Source: Streptomyces pseudovenezuelae
GTDB taxonomy: Bacteria; Actinomycetota; Actinomycetes; Streptomycetales; Streptomycetaceae
Assembly: GCF_029892565.1 (NCBI RefSeq)
Contig: NZ_JARXVH010000003.1
Span: 744,001-808,000 of the forward strand
DNA: 64,000 nucleotides
Reading direction: 5' to 3'
Shown: positions 27,206 through 37,924 of the stretch, piece by piece
Layout of the letters: every line of letters starts with the position of its first letter
Position numbering within the stretch: the first letter of the stretch is position 1
Notes under the pieces: model-generated
What the model saw: the letters and a program-made list of their open reading frames with translations, nothing else
Told to the model about the DNA's origin: nothing
Databases searched by the model: none
Position numbers and translations under genes: made by a program

Positions 27206-28048
27206 GTGCCCAAGGTGTCCTCGGTGATCGTCCCGTACGCGACGTACCTGCGCGTCTACGAACCGCTGGCCGCCTTCCCGGAACCGGAGCGCGGCCACTG
27301 GGCGCGGTACGCCCGCCGGCCCGACCGTCCCTCCTACCAGGACGAGCTGCGCCGCTCCCTGGCCGACCTGCTGCCCACCCCGCCCATCCCGGTGCCGGTG
27401 CACGAGAGCAGCGACGCCTTCGTGCTCGACGCCGACGGCGTGGTCTGTGTCTGCCCCTGGCGCACCCGCCTGCGCGGCTGGCAGGCCCTCCAGGAGCTGG
27501 CCGAGGAACTGCCGGCCCCGGTCCTGGAAGCGGTACTGCCCGAGGTCGTACGACGTCAGGCGACCCAGGACTACGAGCGCTGGCTGCTCCGCAACCCGGA
27601 CGCCCGCCCGTGGATCCGCACCGCGACCTGGCAGGTGCCGCTGCACTGGTTCGTGCTCGTCTCCGATGAGGAGCGGCGCTTCGACAAGGGCTCCGGCGAG
27701 ATCCCGCCCGCGCTGCGCTACCGGACGCCGATGGTGCAGGCCCGGCGGCGCGTGGCGCGGGCCCTGCGGACACTGCGGGACACCCTCGACGAGGGGCCGC
27801 TGATGGACGGTCTGCTCGACGTCGGGCGCTGGCTGGAGGAGTTCCATCCGCGCTCGCTGGTCGAGTTGGACTACGGCGGCCTCGTGCACACCCTGCCGGC
27901 CGGCGATCTGGAGGGCGACCACTCGGCGGCGGACGTGGCCGAGGGCATCGAGGCCCTGCGGCACGGCGACGGAGCGGCCGCGGGGGCGGCGTACGCGCGC
28001 CTCGTGGAGCGCTGGCGGTCGGTCAGGGATCGGCGCTCGGCGAACTGA
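27206..28048 (+). CDS. Conserved actinobacterial protein of unknown function
   Basis: The 280-residue protein starts MPKVSSVIVPYATYLRVYEPLAAFPEPERGHW and has no signal peptide, membrane segment or recognised catalytic motif. The sequence is Arg/Asp/Trp-rich and helical, with a conserved-looking WQVPLHWFVLVSDEERRF and RTPMVQARRRVARALRTLR. GTG 27206 is chosen because ATGGAGCAGGC precedes it at good spacing; a more upstream GTG would add 17 residues. Its fixed position between vdh and bldC in Streptomyces (recalled, not checked) suggests a core, possibly developmental, role. Confidence 0.8.
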   Translation: MPKVSSVIVPYATYLRVYEPLAAFPEPERGHWARYARRPDRPSYQDELRRSLADLLPTPPIPVPVHESSDAFVLDADGVVCVCPWRTRLRGWQALQELAEELPAPVLEAVLPEVVRRQATQDYERWLLRNPDARPWIRTATWQVPLHWFVLVSDEERRFDKGSGEIPPALRYRTPMVQARRRVARALRTLRDTLDEGPLMDGLLDVGRWLEEFHPRSLVELDYGGLVHTLPAGDLEGDHSAADVAEGIEALRHGDGAAAGAAYARLVERWRSVRDRRSAN

Positions 28049-28323
28049 CGTTTGACGAATCGCCCGTTTTGGGGTTTCGTCCTGACACCGGCTCGTGCAC
28101 TCGTGCGAGTCGCCCTTGCTTCCTGATGTCGCGTCGACATGGGACGTAGGTCCCGATCCGGGCTTATGTGTCAACAATGCGTCAACAAGGGGCAAGCGTG
28201 ACGGACCGCACGTACGCGGCCCTTGCGTCCCTTGCCCCTCCTCATGCCAAAATAGGACAAGGAGTCCGGGGAGGACTTCGCTCGCATTGCACGCTTTGGG
28301 GGGTCTGATGACTCCTGATCGCC

Positions 28324-28342
28324 CTGTGACTGATCGTCACAG
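28324..28342. promoter_or_regulatory. Palindrome resembling a BldD box upstream of bldC
   Basis: CTGTGACTGATCGTCACAG is a perfect 7-bp inverted repeat with a 5-bp centre. Its inner TGAC-N5-GTCA fits the outer positions of the published BldD consensus (TNAC-N5-GTNA). It lies 240 bp before bldC, which is reported to be a BldD target. The rest of the 533-bp gap (28049-28581) has two GTCAACAA direct repeats and a short hairpin beside the bldC ribosome-binding site. Confidence 0.5.
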
Positions 28343-28544
28343 TGGCGTGACTGTCCGCTATGGCATGGTCCATCGGCTTCCGTCGCTGATGGACACCTGG
28401 AGGGGCAATTCCATCGGTTTGGCCTACGCGGTTGGACAGATGGTGTAGTTGTAGTGCCGAGGACAAGCCGTTCGTCCTATAACCGACTCGACTCGCGTCC
28501 GCCATTTCGGGCAACGCGGGTCAAGGTGCAGAATTTAGAGGAAA

Positions 28545-28564
28545 GAACCGAGATGGTTCGGTTC
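28545..28564. promoter_or_regulatory. Short inverted repeat in the bldC leader
   Basis: GAACCGA (28545-28551) and TCGGTTC (28558-28564) flank a 6-base centre, just before GAGGAGG of bldC. It could be an operator or a leader hairpin close to the ribosome-binding site. Confidence 0.35.
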
Positions 28565-28581
28565 TCCCGAGGAGGCCGCTC

Positions 28582-28788
28582 ATGACCGCTCGCACCCCTG
28601 ATGCCGAGCCGCTGCTGACCCCGGCTGAGGTCGCCACGATGTTCCGTGTTGACCCCAAGACGGTCACGCGGTGGGCGAAGGCCGGCAAGCTCACGTCGAT
28701 CCGCACGCTCGGCGGGCACCGCCGCTACCGAGAGGCGGAGGTCCGTGCTCTGCTCGCGGGCATCCCGCAGCAGCGCAGCGAGGCCTGA
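28582..28788 (+). CDS. bldC: Developmental DNA-binding protein BldC
   Basis: The 68-residue protein is a free-standing MerR-type DNA-binding domain: LLTPAEVATMFRVDPKTVTRWAKAGKLTS (helix-turn-helix, residues 11-39) and the wing with GGHRRYREAEV. It lacks the MerR dimerization helix and effector domain. BldC binds direct repeats cooperatively and sustains vegetative growth, delaying entry into development. The match to known BldC sequences is close to complete from memory. GAGGAGG precedes the ATG. A strong terminator lies 147 bp downstream, so the transcript is probably monocistronic. Confidence 0.98.
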   Translation: MTARTPDAEPLLTPAEVATMFRVDPKTVTRWAKAGKLTSIRTLGGHRRYREAEVRALLAGIPQQRSEA

Positions 28789-28934
28789 ACAACTGGATAA
28801 CCGGGCAAACCGGCAGGTCCCCCAACTTGTCGATACGTCCGATCACTAGCTCCAAACGACGCGGGTTCTGCCCCAACAGAGCCCACGCCCAAGCCCCTCC
28901 GGGCTTTCCCACTACGTGACAAGGGTGCGTCGTC

Positions 28935-28974
28935 GATCGCGCTGGACTCCGCCGGGTCCAGCGCGATCTTTTTT
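28935..28974 (+). terminator. Intrinsic terminator after bldC
   Basis: GATCGCGCTGGAC and GTCCAGCGCGATC form a perfect 13-bp stem with an 8-base loop, followed by six T. A weaker AAGCCC/GGGCTT hairpin lies just upstream at 28891-28906. Confidence 0.92.
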
Positions 28975-29133
28975 GTGCGCGTGCGGTGGATGTGGCGGGT
29001 GGGACCGGTGGGGCTGTGAGCGGCCTTGTCGGAGTCTGGGGAGGGCTGTCGGATCTCCTGTGCGCGAGCCCCCGGGGAGCCTGACAGGAGGCTGACGGGG
29101 AGCCCGGCCACTGGTGCAATTGCACATATAAAA

Positions 29134-29161
29134 TTGACCAGTTGTAGGAGAGGGGTAAATT
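29134..29161 (+). promoter_or_regulatory. Consensus-like sigma promoter between convergent genes
   Basis: TTGACC (29134-29139) and TAAATT (29156-29161) are spaced 16 bp in an AT-rich patch, close to the vegetative sigma consensus. There is no plus-strand gene downstream, only the 3' end of the minus-strand DUF6274 gene. Next to it are the palindrome GTGCAATTGCAC (29114-29125) and GTGAC-TCCC-GTCAC (29185-29198), the latter matching the Streptomyces Crp motif GTG-N6-GNCAC. Confidence 0.4.
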
Positions 29162-29238
29162 CCTCGGTTTCAGAAACTCATGCAGTGACTCCCGTCACAT
29201 GCCAGAGTCCTTGTCACCCCGCATGAGAGTGCGCTAAT

Positions 29239-29253
29239 GGAGCGTCACGCTCC
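29239..29253. terminator. Short hairpin at the DUF6274 stop
   Basis: GGAGCG-TCA-CGCTCC places the minus-strand TGA in its loop. The hairpin is nested inside a longer pairing, AGAGTCCT (29204-29211) with AGGACTCT (29257-29264). Confidence 0.4.
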
Positions 29254-29445
29254 GGCAGGACTCTCCTCCTCGACGACCTCGACGACCTCGTCGGCCACCG
29301 CGTCGGCCGGCGGCACAGAGTCCAACTCCTGTCGCAGCAGACGATGGCAGATCGGGCAGTGACGCGTCAGATGCCGGTAGGACGTGGCGGCCGCCAGGTG
29401 CGCACGGAGCAACGCCCGCGTCTCGTGCCTGACCGAAGCCGCCAT
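29245..29445 (-). CDS. DUF6274 family small protein
   Basis: The 66-residue protein reads MAASVRHETRALLRAHLAAATSYRHLTRHCPICHRLL followed by an acidic tail (VVEVVEEE). The CPICH pair (Cys30, Cys33) plus nearby His residues (25, 29, 34) could bind zinc. The family is restricted to Streptomyces-like actinobacteria and has no known function. GGAGGTGGCGT before the ATG is a strong ribosome-binding site and fixes the start. It is convergent with bldC; a promoter-like patch opposes its 3' end. Confidence 0.85.
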   Translation of the reverse strand: MAASVRHETRALLRAHLAAATSYRHLTRHCPICHRLLRQELDSVPPADAVADEVVEVVEEESPAGA

Positions 29446-29586
29446 ACGCCACCTCCAGGGGCCGCACGGGAACGTGCCCTGGTCTCTGGGTACCGAGCGA
29501 ATGTGACGCCGTCAAGACGGCGAGGGGCGATGAGGGACTCTTGAGGGATCTGAACCGGAAGTGCCGACCAGCAGGTGCCCGCACGC

Positions 29587-29620
29587 GAAAGAGCCCGGAT
29601 CCGAAGATCCGGGCTCTTTC
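29587..29620. terminator. Terminator after tRNA-Asp copy 1
   Basis: GAAAGAGCCCGGATC and GATCCGGGCTCTTTC form a 15-bp stem with a CGAA loop, immediately downstream of the minus-strand tRNA. Confidence 0.88.
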
Positions 29621-29625
29621 TGCTG

Positions 29626-29700
29626 CGGTCCTGACGGGATTTGAACCCGCGGCCTCCACCTTGACAGGGTGGCGAGCACTCCAAGCTGCTCCACAGGACC
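29626..29700 (-). tRNA. tRNA-Asp(GUC), copy 1
   Basis: This 75-nt minus-strand cloverleaf has acceptor GGTCCTG/CAGGACC, anticodon stem CCACC/GGTGG, loop CTGTCAA (anticodon GUC) and T loop TTCAAAT. A -10-like TACAGT lies at 29742-29747 on the minus strand, inside the gap to hrpA. It is identical to the gene at 34416-34490. Confidence 0.97.
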
Positions 29701-29794
29701 AGGTTTCGCAGTGCGATTGGTGCGTTGCGCTGCGAGAAGAGACTGTACAGGAGCGGTGGGGTACTGGTCGAACTCACCCACCGTGCAGGGGTGA

Positions 29795-33739
<3,945 letters not shown>

Positions 33740-33814
33740 ACGGGATCCAGGATCTCATCCCGGAGAAATCCATGGCGAACGATTTGCCGCCTGACGCCCT
33801 GACCGACGCCGGCC

Positions 33815-34180
33815 CTAGGGAACGCGCTGCTCGGGAGGGGTGGCGGAGGGAGGTACGGGGGCGGGCAGCACGGCATCGGCAGGCGGGGATGCGCCCGGCG
33901 CCGACTGGTTGCGCGGCTCGCCGTCGCCCATCGCGAAGGACTGGGCCGTGTTGGAGACGGCCTTGATCCCCAGATACGCCGTGGTCATGCTGCTCACCGC
34001 GGTGAACGCGGATGCCAGCACCCCGACCATCACCGCCTTGTCCCCGTCCAGCCGCCACACCCCGAACAGCGCCACCCCGACGATCGCGAGATTGCTGAAC
34101 ACCACGGCGATCAGCCCGAACCGAGCCCGATCCCGCTCCAGCGCAAGAGCCCCGGCGGTCCCGGCCATATCCCGCTTCAT
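33815..34180 (-). CDS. Small two-helix membrane protein, unknown
   Basis: The 121-residue protein starts at ATG 34180 behind AGGGGACG. It has two hydrophobic segments (FGLIAVVFSNLAIVGVALFGV near 22-42 and KAVMVGVLASAFTAVSSMTTAYLG near 50-73) and a Pro/Ala-rich C-terminal tail of about 40 residues. The hairpin arrangement and the YLGIKAVSNTAQSFAMGDG segment after the second helix are typical of a small actinobacterial membrane family, but I cannot name it. It is transcribed toward hrpA with a 75-bp gap, so they may be co-transcribed. Confidence 0.7.
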   Translation of the reverse strand: MKRDMAGTAGALALERDRARFGLIAVVFSNLAIVGVALFGVWRLDGDKAVMVGVLASAFTAVSSMTTAYLGIKAVSNTAQSFAMGDGEPRNQSAPGASPPADAVLPAPVPPSATPPEQRVP

Positions 34181-34278
34181 CGTCCCCTGCCCCACACGCG
34201 TCAGCCGGCGCCCTGAGTCACCGATCAGCCCAGAAGGTAGCGGCGGGCGGAGACGCTGCCAAGCGGAACGCACACGAC

Positions 34279-34308
34279 AAAGGCCCCGTCCGTCTGGACG
34301 GGGCCTTT
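34279..34308. terminator. Terminator after tRNA-Phe
   Basis: AAAGGCCCCGTCC and GGACGGGGCCTTT form a 13-bp stem with a GTCT loop just downstream of the minus-strand tRNA-Phe. Confidence 0.88.
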
Positions 34309-34314
34309 GGAAGG

Positions 34315-34388
34315 TGGCTGGGGCCGGGATCGAACCGGCGACCTATCGCTTTTCAGGCGATCGCTCGTACCAACTGAGCTACCCAGCC
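34315..34388 (-). tRNA. tRNA-Phe(GAA)
   Basis: The 74-nt minus-strand cloverleaf has acceptor GGCTGGG/CCCAGCC with discriminator A, anticodon loop CTGAAAA (anticodon GAA) and T loop TTCGATC. It is 27 bp downstream of tRNA-Asp copy 2 and probably co-transcribed, although a hairpin lies between them. Confidence 0.96.
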
Positions 34389-34390
34389 AC

Positions 34391-34413
34391 GAGGTTCCCT
34401 GAAAAGGAACCTC
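34391..34413. terminator. Hairpin between tRNA-Asp and tRNA-Phe
   Basis: GAGGTTCC and GGAACCTC pair around a CTGAAAA loop. It may be a processing or partial termination structure within the tRNA cluster. Confidence 0.55.
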
Positions 34414-34415
34414 AG

Positions 34416-34490
34416 CGGTCCTGACGGGATTTGAACCCGCGGCCTCCACCTTGACAGGGTGGCGAGCACTCCAAGCTGCTCCACAGGACC
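34416..34490 (-). tRNA. tRNA-Asp(GUC), copy 2
   Basis: A 75-nt cloverleaf with anticodon GUC, identical base for base to the gene at 29626-29700. The region upstream (34491-34831, 341 bp) contains no gene I can support. Confidence 0.97.
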
Positions 34491-34831
34491 ATGCTGTTGC
34501 GTGTGACAGTCTCGCACACGGAGTTGCGTGTTCCCAACGCGATTGTTTTCTCGTGGGGAGTGACGCTGCGACCTTCGATTCGCACTGGCCGGCGGCCGAT
34601 GTCGCTGGAAAAGCGTATCAGACCACGGGGTGTGCCCCGCCTCATGCGAGAAGGGGTCCAGGCCCACCTGGTTCACGGTGACGTGGCTCCACTTGTCGAG
34701 TGTGAGGCGGTTCCTCCACCAGGGTGCTGGGGTTGTAGCCGGCCATCGCCGCGGCTGCGTAGAGGGCGGCGGGGGGCGTTGTCGCTGTGCCAGTTGTTCG
34801 CTCATGGGCAGCACGAGACGGGGAGCACGTC

Positions 34832-34872
34832 AAAGGCGATCGGCCCGAGGAATCCTCGGGCCGATCACCTTT
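34832..34872. terminator. Terminator after tRNA-Glu
   Basis: AAAGG-c-GATCGGCCCGAGG and CCTCGGGCCGATC-a-CCTTT form a 19-position stem with one mismatch and an AAT loop, followed by TTTG. Confidence 0.85.
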
Positions 34873-34892
34873 GTCGTTCAGCTGAAAGCCAG

Positions 34893-34965
34893 TACCCCCA
34901 ACGGGATTCGAACCCGTGCTACCGCCTTGAAAGGGCGGCGTCCTAGGCCGCTAGACGATGAGGGC
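34893..34965 (-). tRNA. tRNA-Glu(UUC)
   Basis: The 73-nt minus-strand cloverleaf has anticodon stem CCGCC/GGCGG, loop CTTTCAA (anticodon UUC) and T loop TTCGAAT. The acceptor GCCCTCA/TGGGGGT contains two G-U type pairs, at 1-72 and 5-68. Confidence 0.95.
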
Positions 34966-35046
34966 TCTCGGCTCGCCTGGGCGTCTCGCGACGCGTCAGG
35001 GGACGTGAGGAGCATATGGGATCCCGGGAGGGATCGCCAAAACAGT

Positions 35047-36651
35047 TTACGGGGTGGAGGGGGACGAGGACCCCGGGGAAGACGAGGACGGCGGGGTGGG
35101 AACGGACGGAGCCGGGGACGACGGGACGGCGCCCGGCTTGTTGTCGGCCGGGAGGTGGCGGGAGACCTCGGCGGTCGTCTCGCCCAGGCCGCCGAGTTTG
35201 ATCGCGTCCCAGGCCTGGAGGCGGCGGGTGTCCCGGTCGAAGTAGAGGATCGAGGCCTCGATGGGGGCCGGGTACTTGTGTTCGAGGGCGCGCAGGCCGC
35301 TGCCGCCGGTGGAGCCCTCCATACGCAGCCGGGTGCCGTACTTGAGGATCTCGTCGCCCTCGTGGTGCAGGTGTCCGCACAGGACGAGCGGCACCTCGCC
35401 GTCCGTCCCGCGGGCGGCCGAGGGTTCGTGGGCGACGGCCACGTCGACGGGTGTGCCGGCGGCCTTCTGGTCGTGCAGGGCCGCGGCGAGGCGGGCGCCC
35501 GCGAGTTCCTCCGAGGCGTCGGCGCCCTCCGCGTTCGAGCGGTCGGGCGTGAACTGCGGGTCGCCGATGCCGGCGAAGCGCAGGCCGGCGACGGTCTCGG
35601 CGTGGCCGTTGTCGAGGACGTGGACGTTCTTCATGCGTTCCAGGTAGCGCTGGGTGGCCCGGGAGTCGTGGTTGCCGCGGACCCAGACGTAGGGCGCGCC
35701 GAGGTCGGCGATGGGGTCGAGGAAGCCGTTCTCGGCGGCGGTGCCGTGGTCCATGGTGTCGCCGGAGTCGACGATGACGTCGACCTTGTACTGGTCCACG
35801 AGCGAGGCGATGATCTTCCAGCTCGCCGGGTTGAGGTGGATGTCGGACACGTGCAGGACGCGGATCGAGGTCGGGTCGGGCTGGTAGGCCGGGAGCGTGG
35901 ACGTGACGTCGTAGAGCTTGGTCACGTTCGTCACCAGGCGGGCCAACTCCTTCTGGTAGACGTCGAATTCGGTGACGATGTTGCGCGCGTTGCCGACCAG
36001 GGAGGGCGCCGAGGAGAGCAGGCCGGAGTACTTGGGCTCCAGGATGGATTCGGAGTTCCAGGTCGCGTACGCCGAGACGCCGCTGGCCAGCAGGAGGGCG
36101 AGGGCGGTGGTGCCGGCGGCGAGGGCGCGGCCGGGGCGGCGGTAGACCGCGAGGCTGAGGGCGGTGGCGCCGGAGACGACGGCGACGGCGGAGCGGACGG
36201 CGAGGTCGAGGGTGCCGTGTTCGACGTCGTGGGCGACCTCGTCCTGGAGGCCGGAGAGGCGTTCGGGGTGGTCGACGAGGGCCTGGGCGCGGACCGGGTC
36301 GAGCTGGTCGACGTTGACGTCGAGGCGGACGGGGGCGTTGTGGCTGTTGAGCTGGAGGGCGCCGAGCGGGGAGATGTTGATCTTTGTGCCGCCGGTGAGG
36401 GAGGGACGCAGGGTCATCGTGGTGTTCATGGGGCCGACGGGGACGCGGACGTTGCCGACGACGAGCAGTCCCAGCCAGGCGCCGAGGAGGACGACGGCGA
36501 CGAGGCCGAGGGCGCGGACCCAGGGGTGGGTCTGGGGGACGAGTGCGGTGGTGGGCTGCGGACGGCGGGCCCGGTGACTGCGGGCGAGGGTGCGCGGAAC
36601 CCTTCGTAGCCGGTGCAGGGCGGACAGTACGGCGGCGGGGACGCGGACCAT
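35047..36651 (-). CDS. Membrane-anchored calcineurin-type metallophosphoesterase
   Basis: The 534-residue protein has an N-terminal Arg-rich region, a membrane helix near residues 48-68 (ALGLVAVVLLGAWLGLLVV), a beta-rich exterior part, two more hydrophobic segments (about 150-210), and a C-terminal phosphoesterase domain. The metal motifs are all present: VLHVSDIHLNP, VDSGDTMDHG, VRGNHDSRAT and LCGHLHHEGDEI. A Ser/Pro-rich tail ends the protein. The catalytic domain is probably outside the membrane. The substrate is unknown. ATG 36651 gives a start before the Arg-rich stretch; more upstream codons would overlap the divergent metallopeptidase promoter. Confidence 0.9.
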   Translation of the reverse strand: MVRVPAAVLSALHRLRRVPRTLARSHRARRPQPTTALVPQTHPWVRALGLVAVVLLGAWLGLLVVGNVRVPVGPMNTTMTLRPSLTGGTKINISPLGALQLNSHNAPVRLDVNVDQLDPVRAQALVDHPERLSGLQDEVAHDVEHGTLDLAVRSAVAVVSGATALSLAVYRRPGRALAAGTTALALLLASGVSAYATWNSESILEPKYSGLLSSAPSLVGNARNIVTEFDVYQKELARLVTNVTKLYDVTSTLPAYQPDPTSIRVLHVSDIHLNPASWKIIASLVDQYKVDVIVDSGDTMDHGTAAENGFLDPIADLGAPYVWVRGNHDSRATQRYLERMKNVHVLDNGHAETVAGLRFAGIGDPQFTPDRSNAEGADASEELAGARLAAALHDQKAAGTPVDVAVAHEPSAARGTDGEVPLVLCGHLHHEGDEILKYGTRLRMEGSTGGSGLRALEHKYPAPIEASILYFDRDTRRLQAWDAIKLGGLGETTAEVSRHLPADNKPGAVPSSPAPSVPTPPSSSSPGSSSPSTP

Positions 36652-36736
36652 TGGTCCCGTATGCCCAAGTGCGCGGTCGGATATGCGGGTGGGTCCATGT
36701 CTCTCGTACGGGCGTCCGGTGGCTGACAATGGGCGT

Positions 36737-37087
36737 GTGCTGGAGATGACGCGCGAGGAGTTCGAGGAACTGGTCGCCGAGTCGCTGGACCGGATCCCGC
36801 CGGAGCTGACGCGGCTGATGGACAACGTGGCGGTGTTCGTCGAGGACGAGCCGCCGAAGGAGGATCCCGAGCTGCTCGGGCTCTACGAGGGGACTCCGCT
36901 GACGGATCGGGGTGAGTGGTACGCCGGTGTCCTGCCGGACCGGATCACGATCTACCGCGGGCCGACGCTCAGGATGTGCGAGACGCGGGAGGAGGTCGTG
37001 GCGGAGACCGAGGTGACGGTGGTGCACGAGATCGCCCATCACTTCGGGATCGACGACGCGCGATTGCACGCTCTGGGCTACGGGTGA
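36737..37087 (+). CDS. Zincin-like metallopeptidase family protein
   Basis: The 116-residue protein is a compact zincin of the DUF1025 type: MTREEFEELVAESLDRIPPEL at the start, then TIYRGPTLR and the metal site HEIAHHFGIDD (His97, Glu98, His101, Asp106). The third ligand being Asp in GIDD is characteristic. Cleavage activity is not well established for the family. The GTG at 36737 has no ribosome-binding site but a GACAAT -10-like hexamer ends 6 bases upstream, consistent with a leaderless mRNA; ATG 36746 is the alternative. Confidence 0.88.
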   Translation: MLEMTREEFEELVAESLDRIPPELTRLMDNVAVFVEDEPPKEDPELLGLYEGTPLTDRGEWYAGVLPDRITIYRGPTLRMCETREEVVAETEVTVVHEIAHHFGIDDARLHALGYG

Positions 37088-37163
37088 GCGCGGTGCGTGT
37101 CCTCTTGTGGGCGGCGGGAGTTGGGGAGGTTGACTCCCTTTCCCCGCTCGGAGGTGGCTGCCC

Positions 37164-37688
37164 GTGCGCGCCTTGTACGTACCCGTTCGTCTCGCGGTCA
37201 CGGTCGTGGCCGTCGCCGCTGTGGCCGGCTGTATGAGCGTGGGGGACGACGGTGAGGGCGGGAGCGCGAAGCCGTCGCACTCCGCGGGGCGGCACGGCGC
37301 TGAGGCGCCGGACGGGGGTACCGAGCTGTCGGGCGGCGGTTCCGGGCTCGGACCGGCCGGAGACGCCAAGCACGGGGGCAAGAAGGGCCACGGGAAGCCG
37401 GGGGAGTCGGCGAGTCCGTCCGCGTCGCCGTCGGCGGACGCGAGCGCGTCGGCTCCCGCGAACGGCGGCCCGGGGAAGACGCAGAAGCCGGGCGCTCCGG
37501 CGCCGACGAAGGCGCAGCCCACCCCCACGCAGTCCGAGCAGCCCCCGCCCCCGCCCGCCTCACCGGAGCCGCCCGCCTCCCCCGAGCCCCCGCCGCCGTC
37601 CGCCGAGCCCTCGTCGTCGGCGCACCCGGAGGCGGGTCCGCAGCTGGCGGACCGGGAGCCGGCCCCCACGGCGGGTACACCGGCGTAG
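37164..37688 (+). CDS. Low-complexity lipoprotein
   Basis: The 174-residue product has a lipoprotein signal peptide (RLAVTVVAVAAVAGC, lipobox VAGC) followed by a disordered region: Gly/His/Lys-rich to about residue 80, then Pro/Ser/Ala-rich repeats (SPSASPSADASASAP, EPPASPEPPPP). No folded domain is visible. Such proteins often act as cell-wall-spanning anchors; no specific function is supported. The GTG start at 37164 lies 76 bp after the zincin stop. Confidence 0.6.
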   Translation: MRALYVPVRLAVTVVAVAAVAGCMSVGDDGEGGSAKPSHSAGRHGAEAPDGGTELSGGGSGLGPAGDAKHGGKKGHGKPGESASPSASPSADASASAPANGGPGKTQKPGAPAPTKAQPTPTQSEQPPPPPASPEPPASPEPPPPSAEPSSSAHPEAGPQLADREPAPTAGTPA

Positions 37689-37924
37689 ACCTGCGGCCCC
37701 GGCGGATGTGAGCTACGTCAAGTCAGGCTGACTTCGTTTGCCGTCGGGGGTGCAGGGTGCGTATGGTGGTAGATCGTTTGATCCCATTGCCCGGCGCCAC
37801 TGCAGAGCGCGCCGTGTGGCGCGTACTCTCCCTTGCCGTGGCGGACCGCATTGAGGCGGTCGATAGCGAATCACGGAGTTGACGGGCGCGTGCCGACGGA
37901 TACTCCGGAAGGTTTCGCATTCGC

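Noticed and set aside
28801..28930. A further tRNA or structured RNA after bldC
   Set aside because: No cloverleaf could be drawn; only a 6-bp AAGCCC/GGGCTT hairpin is present.
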